From NCBI GenBank assembly GCA_964576925.1, contig CAZNWJ010000004.1:133925-197924 (forward strand): 64,000 nucleotides of DNA, read 5' to 3'. The DNA is from JADJGC01 sp964576925. GTDB taxonomy: Bacteria; Zixibacteria; MSB-5A5; CAIYYT01. The translations under genes and the position numbers were made by a program. Shown here in pieces: positions 1 to 10,100 of this stretch (position 1 is its first letter; each line of letters opens with the position of its first letter). The notes below the pieces were generated by a model, which was given only the letters and a program-made list of their open reading frames with translations, made no database searches and had not been told where the DNA came from.

Positions 1-1466
1 GTAATCTCGTCTTTGTCTGAAGATGTCGTGACCGTTATCGTTCCGGTTTCAGCCACCGCTTGAAAAGCGTTTTCCAGAACTGCCAGGAAGACTTGGTTAA
101 GCTCTCGCCCCGGGCAACTTACTGGTCCAGTGTCCGAATACTGCCGCTCGACACGGATCGTCTCGGGAAACCGGGACCGGAGCAGGCGAATTGTGGCATC
201 CATACACGCATTGACTTCGACCGGCAGTATTCTCGGCCGATCGACTAGTGCAAATGTCTTAAGTGCCGCGACGACCTCTCTGATCCGCTGAGTCGCCGCA
301 TTCAAGACTTCGAGGCTCGCACAGACTCCCTCAGCCGTTTCTTTCTCTCGACCTTCGAAAGTGCGTTTGACGAGTGTCGCGATGGTTTGACTGGTTGAGC
401 GAGTGACCGCGATCGGTGTGTTGAGCTCGTGAACAATTCCGGCTGCCAACTTGCCCAGTGCGGCCAGCTTGCTTACCTCCAGGAGCTCTTCCTGTTTCTC
501 CTGAAGCAACTGATAGGCGTGCAGCATTGCCTCCCGATTTGCCTCGCTTTCGAGCAGGCGTGCGGAAGCCGCAGCTGCCGCCAGTTCGTTGTCGCGTTGC
601 CGTAAGCTGCGCAACTTGAGTGACAGAATCCCTGCACCCAGTCGAGTTAGTTCAAGTTGAGAATTCAACTCACCAGCTGTCAGTGTCAAGGCCCTCAAGT
701 ACAGAACGCCGACGCGATCTCCGTCACACGTCAGCGGTACAGCCAGAGAGAGTTGTTCCCGCGTTGCGGAGGGCTGGGTATGACGGTTGATTGCGATCTC
801 TTGCGTACGGTAGGCCTGCTGCATTTGAAAGTCCTGGGCTTCTATTTCCTCCGGCATTACCGTGCCGTGCATCCCACATGCAGCCAGAATGCGACGCCTA
901 TTGCCGTCCTCATCGAACTCAACCGCCATCGCGGCATCAGCCGCCGTCAGGTTTGCCAGCTTGGTCAGGTAGTTTTCCAGATCGGCACTTGAACGAATCT
1001 CAAGACGAATGATTGCGCTTAGCCCGCCGAAGGCATCGAACAGATGCTGGAGAATCTCCGTGCGCTCTTGGAGCAGTCCCTTGATATCGATGGAATCAAA
1101 GCTGCGAGTATGGCCATCGATCAGAGTCCACTCGGGTGAGGCCACTGCCGGGCCGCAGGCAATTGCCGATCCAGCGCCTGTGCCAATTACGGCGATAACC
1201 TTGCCGAACCCCAACAGATCGCCCGAGTGCACCAGAGACTTGTCAGATATCCGAATTCCGTTGACGAAAGTCCCGTTCTTGCTTCCAAGATCACTCAGCC
1301 TGATAGAGTCTGGTGCAACCTCCAAGCACGCGTGTCGCCGAGATACCGTCTCGTCGTCGACGACAAGCTGGCAATCCGGATCTCGGCCCACAAAGTGAGT
1401 GCCGGGCGGCAAATGCCAATTGGAATTACTCTTCGCTGAAATCAGAGTCAGAGAAGTGGAGTCCAA
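1..1466 (-). CDS. FHA-GAF sensor histidine kinase, C-terminus beyond the window
   Basis: The frame stays open to the window edge, so the protein is partial; about 488 residues are visible. Residues about 18-95 form an FHA domain, with the GRDPDCQL, SRRHA and NGTFVNG motifs that bind phosphothreonine. A GAF-like region follows at about 130-290, then a short coiled coil. The HisKA box (GIVHELNTPIA) puts the phospho-accepting His at residue 346, and the start of the ATPase domain (N-box ELNQVFLAVLENAFQA) lies at the edge. No membrane segment is visible, so it is probably cytoplasmic. No ATG or GTG lies between the upstream in-frame stop near 1503 and the FHA domain, so the start is taken as TTG at 1466, behind an AAAGGA site. 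The partner regulator is not in the window. Confidence 0.85.
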   Translation of the reverse strand, partial: MDSTSLTLISAKSNSNWHLPPGTHFVGRDPDCQLVVDDETVSRRHACLEVAPDSIRLSDLGSKNGTFVNGIRISDKSLVHSGDLLGFGKVIAVIGTGAGSAIACGPAVASPEWTLIDGHTRSFDSIDIKGLLQERTEILQHLFDAFGGLSAIIRLEIRSSADLENYLTKLANLTAADAAMAVEFDEDGNRRRILAACGMHGTVMPEEIEAQDFQMQQAYRTQEIAINRHTQPSATREQLSLAVPLTCDGDRVGVLYLRALTLTAGELNSQLELTRLGAGILSLKLRSLRQRDNELAAAAASARLLESEANREAMLHAYQLLQEKQEELLEVSKLAALGKLAAGIVHELNTPIAVTRSTSQTIATLVKRTFEGREKETAEGVCASLEVLNAATQRIREVVAALKTFALVDRPRILPVEVNACMDATIRLLRSRFPETIRVERQYSDTGPVSCPGRELNQVFLAVLENAFQAVAETGTITVTTSSDKDEI

Positions 1467-1490
1467 AAGTCTTCTGTCCTTTCTGCTGCG

Positions 1491-1522
1491 TGATTGTTGA
1501 AGTCACACGCGTGAGACAATCA
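1491..1522. promoter_or_regulatory. Nested inverted repeats in the leader of the FHA kinase gene
   Basis: An imperfect 16-bp palindrome (GTCACACGCGTGAGAC, 1502-1517, 14 of 16 positions symmetric, core CACGCGTG) sits inside a wider 7-bp inverted repeat (TGATTGT at 1491, ACAATCA at 1516). It lies 25-56 bases ahead of the TTG start and could be an operator or a leader hairpin. Function is inferred from position only. Confidence 0.35.
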
Positions 1523-1676
1523 AGTAATCTCATCACTTTTTGGTGGCATAGCCCGAATCGCATATCCACATCCCAGGCTGCCCGGGAATTTCTTTAGAAG
1601 CCATTGGCCATCGAAGCCAACATTGCCAAGATCAGGAATTACGACCGCCTGGTTGTCTTAACAAGGGATCCGATCC

Positions 1677-4600
1677 CTACTGGCAGAGCGCGCACGGCGC
1701 CGGTCCACTGGCGAAGATGTAATTCACGAGATACACTGCATCAGTAATATCTGTTCGCCCACTGCAATCCGTGTCTCCAACTTGCAGGGGTGAAGGCGCG
1801 GGGCCACCGCCAAAGATGAATGTTACCAGATAGACGGCATCGGTAATGTCCATACGCTTACTGTCATCGCAGTCCCCGCAGATAAATGGCGTCAATTGCC
1901 CGTTCGGAATGACAATGGACGAATCGCTGAAATTGCCGATCATGCTGGTGTCAATCGCAATCACCACGTTATCACCATTAGGGCGCCAATCCGGAGTGAT
2001 CAAGTGCGATGTTGACGAGCCCACCGGGATCTCCTCGTGATAGAAGGTCGTATCCTCGGCTGCGCCGACGATCTGAATCAGCAGGTCATATGTGGTCTCA
2101 TCGCCGAAGTTGTCGAACTGAACTTGTTGGCCCGCAGTAACGGTCAAAGTTACAGAATCCCCCGGAGGTATCTCCAGACCAGACAACTGCACCACGACCT
2201 CTACCTCCGTTTCCGGAGTAATCATGATAACTTCGATGAAGCTACTGTCGTAGATTCCGCGCCCTGATTTGCCGCCACTGCCATACGTAGTCAATGACGG
2301 CGTCACCAGATTCGGTCGAAAGACTGCGCTGATGATCCCCGACTTGGCCCCGCCATTGCGGAAGATCCGCTTCTGGCCATCGACGACGGTAAAGACCCCG
2401 TCCACAACTCCACAGGCTCGGCAGTACCATTCCCCGGTTGGGAGGAAGTAGCCTATTGGCTCGGTCTCCATCCCGTCCGCCGGAATGATCGGAGACCCAC
2501 CGGCAACACTATCGTATGTTCCCGTCTGGTCGAAACCGATCGTGCCCTGCGGCGAAATGAAAACTGCTGAGTCAGCTTCACCGAAATAGAAGCGGATGTT
2601 GTCGTTCGCCGCCGTTGTATCAGTGAGGATCAGCGGACCCAGGTAGCTGCTGACCGAATCCAGCAGAAAGAGTCCGTGACTGCCGCCCCAGCCCGGCTGG
2701 CCCTGGTATGACCAGGTGTCTGTCAGGGTATTGACTTCAATCCGATTGGTCGTGTCTTGCGGGAAATTGTTGTCGTAGGCATAGATGTACCAGAGATCCG
2801 GGTTGCTGCCGTCCTGAATGCAGCGATATGGTGCTACGGCATGCCCTCCCGTGCTGGATTGATGAAACATCATGAGCACGCGGTCGTTGCGCGGTGTCTG
2901 GCTCAACATGGTTTGATAGTCGGTTAAAGTCTGTGATGGTGTTACCGTATTGAGAGCGTCATTGATTAACTGCTGTTGCTGATAGCCAAATTGGTACAGA
3001 TAGTACTTGTTGATAAGTTCCCGACTCTCTTCCGTCACCGGGACAGTACTCAGGTCGGTATAGCCGGGGAACTCTGTTTCGACATCGAGAAACTCATCTT
3101 CAAATAAGAAACCGCTGGCGGCAAAACCGAAACAGGAGCCAGTCCAATTGCCGCGTAAAGCTTCCCATTGAGCCAATGCCGAGGGGCGATAGGCTCCCGT
3201 ACCCGGAAAGTAAGCTTGGGAATCGCCGATCGCCGCAACAAACAAATCCCAATTCGGGAAATTCGAAGGCGGACACAGCAGGCAGTACAAATTGCAGGGT
3301 GAATTCGGATAGCAGTAATTGAATTGCTGCCACCACGACTGCGGCCACATGTTGGCTTCGCTGTTGGCGAAACTCCAGGAGGTTTCAACTGAGTGACCGA
3401 CGAAGATGTCATTTGTTCCACAGTCGCGGTACTGGGGCGAAAGCGGTCCATTCTGAAGCCCCGGCGCAGCGCTTGTGTCAGCATACAATTGCCAGCTTCC
3501 CGCCGGGGCAACGAATGCAGAATCAAGATCTATGATCTGTAACGGGTCTCCCCCGTAGAGACGCATGTAAACAGTCCCGAGCAGTCCTCTTCCGGCAGGG
3601 ATTGGATCAGTCATGGTAAAAGTAATTGCGCCGATGAGAAATTGATTAATCTCCGGCTTGGCCGATGAAAGCGCAATCCACACACCCGGCGAAGGTATTA
3701 CGCCGCCCTCCATATTCCAGGATGTTATCTCGACACTATCACCGGTGTATTCGAACCCAAGAGAAAGGCCCCAAATCGGTTCATCGCAACTGATGTAGAG
3801 TGGTATTCCCACAGAATCGACAGTCGGGGGATGGACAACAGATGGAAAGTATACTGGACACCCGACAATTATCGTATCAGGCACCCCGGGATCATTCAGA
3901 ATCCAACCACAGCCAACTCCCATTGCCCCAATTTGAGAACTGCACGGACTATTTGTCCACGCGCAGGGCGACGTCGATGTCAGGTAATAACTGGCAGCAG
4001 CTGTATCGCAGAACTCGGGATCAAGAGAAAAATTGCTGTTGATTGCCTGTTGGTCGGCAATGCAGTCGGCCCAGTCGCCCCCGGCATTAGCATAGATATC
4101 ACTACAACTGAAGTTCAGTTCGCCACCAGGGAGACTGCAATAAACGGCCTCACCGATCAGGCCGTAACTGACTATCGACCTGTTCACGCTTGCAGAACAA
4201 GCGTAAAACTCAATTCCACTTCCGCGAGGAGCGGAATTCTCTGAAAAGCTGCAGCTTTCAATCAACAAAGTCGAATGTCCAGCCGCGAGGCCTCCGCCGG
4301 AATCGAGACGGCTGACGTTCTTTGTAAAAAGGCAATTGGTGATCGACAGGACGTCGCTGGCCATCCCACAGAATACCCCGCCGCCGTGATCCGCGGAGTT
4401 ACCGCGAAACTCGCAGTCGGAAAGGCGAAGTGCTGACATCCAAATGTACAGACCGCCACCGGTGACTACTTCGTTTCCGGCAGGGCCATTATTGAAAAAT
4501 CTGCAGTTGACAAGTTCAGCCGATGAAGTTTCGAAGGCTGCGCCGCCGCCATCGTGGGCGCCATTTTCCACAAACATGCAGTACGTCAGCGTCGGTGAGG

Positions 4601-7040
4601 AGTTCACGCAATACAGACCACCTCCCTTCCCGGTATCGCCTGAAGATCCGTTCCGAATTGTCAACCCATTGACGACCGCTGTCGGATTCTCACCGCTGTG
4701 GAAGTAGAATCCGCGGTGCGGGTCAGCAACGGTGCCTTGACAATCGATAATAGTGACCCCAGGTCCAAATTCTGATGTAACGAAGATGGACCTCCCACCA
4801 AAATCGAGATCACGATTGCCGCTGCCCGAATAGGTTCCTTCGTGAATCAGAACCGTATCACCATCGCTCGAGATGTCGATCGCATGCTGGATCGTTGCAA
4901 ATGGCTCTTCCGGGCTGCCGTCGCCGGTAATGTCACTTCCGGCAGTGGAAACATGCCAGGTTGGGCCAGCGTAGGGATGGTATCCGACCTTAAATGCGAT
5001 CAGTGAATTCTGATCAGCAACCCAAACAAGGCTGTCGCGGGCAAAAACTCCTTGCGCATAGCCCGGGGTGTTACGGGTAGCTACCAACTTGGGCGTTGTA
5101 GGGTCGGAGATGTCTACAACCTGCAGACCCAAGGACGCATCGGCGATGTAGGCAAGGTCATCAACCACGTAAATATCCAAGGGGTGAGAATAGAAATCCG
5201 CTTGCCCCACAAGTGTCGGATTCGTCGGATCAGAGACATCGAGGATTACCAGTCCCAAGCCAGACGATTCACCAAGAAACGCCAATGTATCCCGAACGAA
5301 TACCGAATAGGCATAATCGCCGGTAGTATACGCTCCCATAAGGAATGGATTCGCCGGGTCCGCCACATTGACTATCTGCAGGCCGGAATCGTACGCGGCG
5401 ACATAGGCCATGGTATCCCGCACACACACGTCATGGGTATATGTGCCTGGGCTCGGCCAGCTTCCGACAACCCAGGGACTTGAAGGGTTCCCCACATTGA
5501 CAATCTGGAGTACGGGAGAGGAATACGAATCAAATAGATAAGCCAATGTATCCTGAACGAAGACTTCTCCGTAGTAATAGATGCTAGTACTTCCGACGAA
5601 CTCGGGTAGTGTCGGATCGGAGACATCGACTATCTCAAGGTCACAATAGGTTGCAACGTATACTAATGTGTCGATGACGAACGCGTCGTAGACCGCCCAG
5701 CATTGCGACGGAGCGTAGGTGCTCAAAAACTCTGGAGTCGCCGGACTCGCAAAATTGAAAATCTTCAGATTTGAGGAACCGGTAGAGACAAAGACTATCG
5801 TATCTCGAACGAACGCATTCTCGACCCAACTAGTAGTCTGACTAGTGCCGACGAGTGAGGGGCTTGCAGGGTTCGCGATATCGACAATCGCCACTCCATC
5901 AAAGAGATTCCCTCCGATGTATGCATAGCCGTCCTCAAGGAAAAGGGAATGGGCAAAGACTGAGGTGTAAGTCTCACCCAGCAAAGAGGGGTTCGCAGGG
6001 TCGGAAACATTGATAATCTTCAGGCCGTAACCGTCTGCCACGTAAGCCAGAGTATCCACAACGACTACGTCATACGGAGAATACGCGGTCGCGAAGTTAG
6101 CAACAAAGTCAGGGTTGGCCGGGTCAGCGATGTTGACAATCACGAGCCCTGAGTCATTGCAGGCGAGAAACATCAGTGTGTCTCGAACCGATATTCCTTC
6201 AACATAGTATGGCGTCCAGTAGCTGCCAATCAGCGCTGGCTGAGTCGGAACCGCGGCATCCACAATGCTGACTCCGTATGTAGAGTCGTAGTAGTTCCAA
6301 TTGCTCAAGAAAGCCATGGTGGCGTTCACGACGACCCTTCTTCCGAAGCTGCCTGATGAGAGCGAACTGATCAACTCAGGATGATGCGGATCGGAAACGT
6401 CCAGCAGAAGCAGACTTGATCCGTCGCGCACATATGCAATTGTACCCTCGACAACAACGTCGTACATCCAGGTCTGATTCCCATAGACGCCAACTCGTGC
6501 AGGCTGAGCGGGGTCGCTGACATCCACAATAATCAGGCCAGAGCCGGAGGTTGCGAGATAGACATAGTTGCCCTGCTTGAAGATTCCTTCAACCTCGCTC
6601 TCGCACGGCAAAGAACTGACACTGTCAGGATCAGAGTGGTTCGAAACGTCCAGGATCATTAGGCCGTTTATAAAGGCGCAGTAAGCGTAACCGCCATCAA
6701 CAAAGATGTCATTTACCCCCGACCAGAGACAACTACTCAGAAACTCTATGGTGAACTGCTCACCTTGCGGCGAGCGCAGTCTCGAGTCAGAGCTAAACAT
6801 TGCCTGGTCGAGCTTCATTCGCGCCTCAATCTGGGCTTTCTTTCTCTCCAACTCAAGCCGATGCCGGTCCGAGCCTGTCAACTCAGGTCGAACTGCAGGG
6901 TGATGCACTAAGGTGTCGAGGGCGAGCATTGCATCATGGTAAGCTCTCGTCTCTGTTTTGTCAGAGCTACTGCCCGATAGCCCCAGCGAGTAGAGACCTG
7001 CGATCAAGATCATCATTAGCCCATAGCAAAACGCTCTCAT
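1677..7040 (-). CDS. Secreted mosaic protein: LVIVD propeller, beta-helix, cohesin-like domain, papain-like module, dockerin
   Basis: The protein has 1,787 residues. The ATG follows AGGAGG by five bases and opens a signal peptide (residues 1-24). In order: a short helical stretch; 13 LVIVD-type repeats (about 95-690, each with a IVDVSDPANPxLVG-like core), predicted to form an extracellular beta-propeller; a right-handed beta-helix with DUF1565-like entry WHVSTAGSD (about 697-1045); a domain with cohesin-like strand pattern (about 1060-1205); the module shared with the next two genes (about 1218-1720), holding GSCFGFA with Cys1303 and GGHAVAPYR with His1400; and two dockerin-like repeats (about 1720-1787) ending PCALCQ. 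Cys-His order and flanks resemble papain-fold peptidases, but activity is inference. It is the last of three tandem paralogues. The function of the whole is unknown. Confidence 0.85.
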   Translation of the reverse strand: MRAFCYGLMMILIAGLYSLGLSGSSSDKTETRAYHDAMLALDTLVHHPAVRPELTGSDRHRLELERKKAQIEARMKLDQAMFSSDSRLRSPQGEQFTIEFLSSCLWSGVNDIFVDGGYAYCAFINGLMILDVSNHSDPDSVSSLPCESEVEGIFKQGNYVYLATSGSGLIIVDVSDPAQPARVGVYGNQTWMYDVVVEGTIAYVRDGSSLLLLDVSDPHHPELISSLSSGSFGRRVVVNATMAFLSNWNYYDSTYGVSIVDAAVPTQPALIGSYWTPYYVEGISVRDTLMFLACNDSGLVIVNIADPANPDFVANFATAYSPYDVVVVDTLAYVADGYGLKIINVSDPANPSLLGETYTSVFAHSLFLEDGYAYIGGNLFDGVAIVDIANPASPSLVGTSQTTSWVENAFVRDTIVFVSTGSSNLKIFNFASPATPEFLSTYAPSQCWAVYDAFVIDTLVYVATYCDLEIVDVSDPTLPEFVGSTSIYYYGEVFVQDTLAYLFDSYSSPVLQIVNVGNPSSPWVVGSWPSPGTYTHDVCVRDTMAYVAAYDSGLQIVNVADPANPFLMGAYTTGDYAYSVFVRDTLAFLGESSGLGLVILDVSDPTNPTLVGQADFYSHPLDIYVVDDLAYIADASLGLQVVDISDPTTPKLVATRNTPGYAQGVFARDSLVWVADQNSLIAFKVGYHPYAGPTWHVSTAGSDITGDGSPEEPFATIQHAIDISSDGDTVLIHEGTYSGSGNRDLDFGGRSIFVTSEFGPGVTIIDCQGTVADPHRGFYFHSGENPTAVVNGLTIRNGSSGDTGKGGGLYCVNSSPTLTYCMFVENGAHDGGGAAFETSSAELVNCRFFNNGPAGNEVVTGGGLYIWMSALRLSDCEFRGNSADHGGGVFCGMASDVLSITNCLFTKNVSRLDSGGGLAAGHSTLLIESCSFSENSAPRGSGIEFYACSASVNRSIVSYGLIGEAVYCSLPGGELNFSCSDIYANAGGDWADCIADQQAINSNFSLDPEFCDTAAASYYLTSTSPCAWTNSPCSSQIGAMGVGCGWILNDPGVPDTIIVGCPVYFPSVVHPPTVDSVGIPLYISCDEPIWGLSLGFEYTGDSVEITSWNMEGGVIPSPGVWIALSSAKPEINQFLIGAITFTMTDPIPAGRGLLGTVYMRLYGGDPLQIIDLDSAFVAPAGSWQLYADTSAAPGLQNGPLSPQYRDCGTNDIFVGHSVETSWSFANSEANMWPQSWWQQFNYCYPNSPCNLYCLLCPPSNFPNWDLFVAAIGDSQAYFPGTGAYRPSALAQWEALRGNWTGSCFGFAASGFLFEDEFLDVETEFPGYTDLSTVPVTEESRELINKYYLYQFGYQQQQLINDALNTVTPSQTLTDYQTMLSQTPRNDRVLMMFHQSSTGGHAVAPYRCIQDGSNPDLWYIYAYDNNFPQDTTNRIEVNTLTDTWSYQGQPGWGGSHGLFLLDSVSSYLGPLILTDTTAANDNIRFYFGEADSAVFISPQGTIGFDQTGTYDSVAGGSPIIPADGMETEPIGYFLPTGEWYCRACGVVDGVFTVVDGQKRIFRNGGAKSGIISAVFRPNLVTPSLTTYGSGGKSGRGIYDSSFIEVIMITPETEVEVVVQLSGLEIPPGDSVTLTVTAGQQVQFDNFGDETTYDLLIQIVGAAEDTTFYHEEIPVGSSTSHLITPDWRPNGDNVVIAIDTSMIGNFSDSSIVIPNGQLTPFICGDCDDSKRMDITDAVYLVTFIFGGGPAPSPLQVGDTDCSGRTDITDAVYLVNYIFASGPAPCALCQ

Positions 7041-7129
7041 CGAAACCTCCTGGCCGAACCTGGCGGAAGGACTTGTGATTCAGACAATACAGCAAACTCA
7101 CCAATTGACTTTCCCAGTGCCGCGCGGCT

Positions 7130-7157
7130 GTTACACTGATCTGAACAAGTTTGTCAA
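7130..7157 (-). promoter_or_regulatory. Candidate sigma70 promoter of the LVIVD mosaic gene
   Basis: A perfect TTGACA (7152-7157, complement) is followed after 16 bases by TGTAAC (7130-7135), which matches TATAAT at four of six positions. It sits in the 146-base gap about 90 bases before the ATG at 7040. This would let the gene be transcribed separately from its upstream paralogue. Confidence 0.4.
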
Positions 7158-7186
7158 GAAGCGGCTCATCAGTTCGTCAGCGCAAC

Positions 7187-10100
7187 CTACGGACACGCCG
7201 CACAAGGTGCAGCGCCGCCGCCGAAGATGTAATTGATCAGGTACACCGCATCAGAAATTGTCACGATTCCGTTGCAGTCGGCGTCACCTCTCACGACCGG
7301 CGCCGGGGCTGGGCCGCCGCCAAAAATGTAGTTGATCAGATAGACGGCGTCCGAAATCGTGACGATGCCGGTGCCATCGGCGTCACCGCACACAAACTGC
7401 GGCAATTGCACACTGGGAACGACCATGACGGAGTCGTCAAAATCCCCAGTCATGCTGGTGTCAATCGCGATCACGATGCTGTCATTTTCCGGTCGCCAAT
7501 CGGGCGTTATGAGGTGCGATGTCGAGGCGCCGATCGTTACTTCTTCAGTGTAGAATGTCGTGTCCTCAACTTCGCTCACGATCTGAACGAGAAGATCATA
7601 GCTTGTCTCACTTCCATAGTTGTCGAACTGCACCTGCTGCTCGGGAGTCAAGGAGAGAGTGACGGAATCACCAGGTGGGATCTCCAAACCGGAGAGCTGC
7701 ACCACGACCTCGGTATCCGGTGAAATGCTGATGACTTCTATGAAGATGCTGTCATAAATGCCCCGCCCTGACTTGCCATCCACTCCGTAGCTGGTCAGTG
7801 ATGGTGCAACCAGGTTTGGTCGATACGCCGCACTGATGATACCCGACTTGGCCCCACCGTAGCGAAAGATTCGCTTCTGACCATCCACAACAGTAAAGAC
7901 ACCATCGACAACGCCTGTCGCGCGGTGGTACCACTCGCCCGTCGGCAGGAAGTATCCGATTGGTGAGGACTCCGTCCCGTCAACGGGGATAATCGGCGAT
8001 CCGCCAACAACGCTTCCATAGGTTCCGTTCTGGTCAAAGCCGATGGTGCCGGCCGCCGACTCGAATACGGCCGAGTCCGCCTGACCGGTAAGGAACGCAA
8101 TCTTATTGGTTGCTTCTGCTGTGTCGGTCAATACGAGGGGGGCGGTGTAGTTGCTAACTGAATCGAGGAGAAACAACCCGCGATCGCCCCCCCAGCCGGG
8201 GAGGCCGGTGTAACTCCAGGTATCAGCACTGAGGTCGATAGTTACTCGTTGTGTTGTGTCCTCTGGAAGGTTACTGTCGTGTGCGTAGATATACCATAGA
8301 GCGGGATTACTGCCATCTTGCAAGCACCGGTAAGGCACGACGGCGTGTCCACCGGAAGGCGCTTGGTTGAACATCATCAACACCTGGTCGTTGCGAGGTG
8401 TCCGGTTGAACATCTCTTTGCAGTTTGACAGAGTCTGACTGGGCGTCGTCGTGTTATAGGCGTCATTGATTCTTTCTTGCTGATAGTAGCCAAATTGATA
8501 TAGGTAAAGCTTGTTGATGAGGCTTCGGCTATCCCCAGACAGCGGAACTTCATTGAGACTGCTGTAACCGGGAAACACGGTTCCGACTTCCAACAAATCG
8601 TCGAAGAAAAGCGAGCTGCCGGCTGCAAAACCGAAACAAGAGCCGGTCCAGGCTCCTCGCAGGGCCTCCCACTCTGCCAGTGCCGAAGGACGATAGGTTA
8701 CCTCGCCCGGAGGGGGATCAAAATAGGCCTGATCTTCACCAATCGCTGAAACGAAGAGATCCCAGTTGGGGAACGATGATGACTGACAAAGTATGCAGAA
8801 AACCTCGCAGGGCGAGTTCGGATAACAATAACTGAACTGCTGCCACCACGACTGCGGCCACATGTTTGCTCCGCTGTTGCCGAACTGCCAGGGTTCGACG
8901 GCGATATCAACACACTCGTCGCAAGCATCCCCTATGCTGTCGGCATCTGTGTCGGTCTGCAACGGGTTATAGGCATAGGGACAATTGTCCTTCAAGGCAA
9001 TCAGACCGTCGTTGTCGCTGTCGCCGAGAAAATAGACGAAGGCCCGTCCAGCACTTGTCGGTGAGGCCATCGGCGCTCCGACCACCAGGTCCGAACTACC
9101 ATCACCATCACAATCCGGTTGCCCCGTGATGGCCCACCCGGCCAGTGCATCAGGTGTCGGTGCGGGCATGGCGTAAAGCAGTAATCCCGATCCGCCGCCA
9201 AAGATTTGTACCAAGCCGTCAAAGGAGTTCTCGCCTGGAGAGGAAACGGCAACCTCATCAAAGCCGTCATGGTTGATGTCTTCGACGAAACTCACCGACC
9301 AGCCGAAGTTCTCGTTGGCCGCTCCCGTAAGGGTCGTTAGGAGCCCGCCATCTTGACCTGAGTAAACGTATACCCTGCCAGCCTGGAAGCCACCCGCGGC
9401 ATTGAACGGAGCGCCGACGATGAAGTCATTGATCCCGTCATTATTGTAGTCACCACCGCCTGCGACCGAGCGCCCGAACTGGTCGCCGTTGGCCTCGCCC
9501 ACGAAGCCGAAGATCAGGGAGTCTGTCGGAAAGATGGAATAGACGCCGGCACGACCCGGCACTGCCGCTGACGTTCCGTAGGCTCCGACCAAGATATCGG
9601 CATGTCCATCTCCGTCGACGTCGCCCACCGCCGCCAGCGAACTACCGAGGTAATCGCCGGCGAGGCCATTGATGGTATCGATAATTGCTCCCCCACTACC
9701 ATTAGTTCCCTGAATCACATAGACGGTTCCGCTGCCGTACTCAGACTTGTTCGGAGCTCCTCCGGCATAGTCGCTCAAGGCATCGCCGTCGACTTGACCA
9801 AGCACGGCCACACTAGTTCCCAGCCAGTTCGAAGCAGTCGGATATCCACTCTCCACCGTCACTGCTGCGCCGGATGCCCCGGAGAACACCGTGGCTGCCC
9901 CGGCCTGACTTGCCTGAGTGCTGTTGTACCGGGCTCCAACCACGATGTCGGGAACGGCGTCGCCCGTAATATCACTTCCACCATCGATGGAAGTTCCGAA
10001 CTGCTCTCCTGCAGGGTTGCCGGTTGCGCTGCCCAGTGTCCAGATCAAAGATCCATCGACCCCGGATATGACGTAGGCTCGCCCTGCATTCGCCGCAAGC

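Noticed and set aside
1664..1678. AGGGATCCGATCCCT palindrome at the stop of the LVIVD gene as a terminator
   Set aside because: The usable stem is only about four bases and no T run follows on the minus strand.
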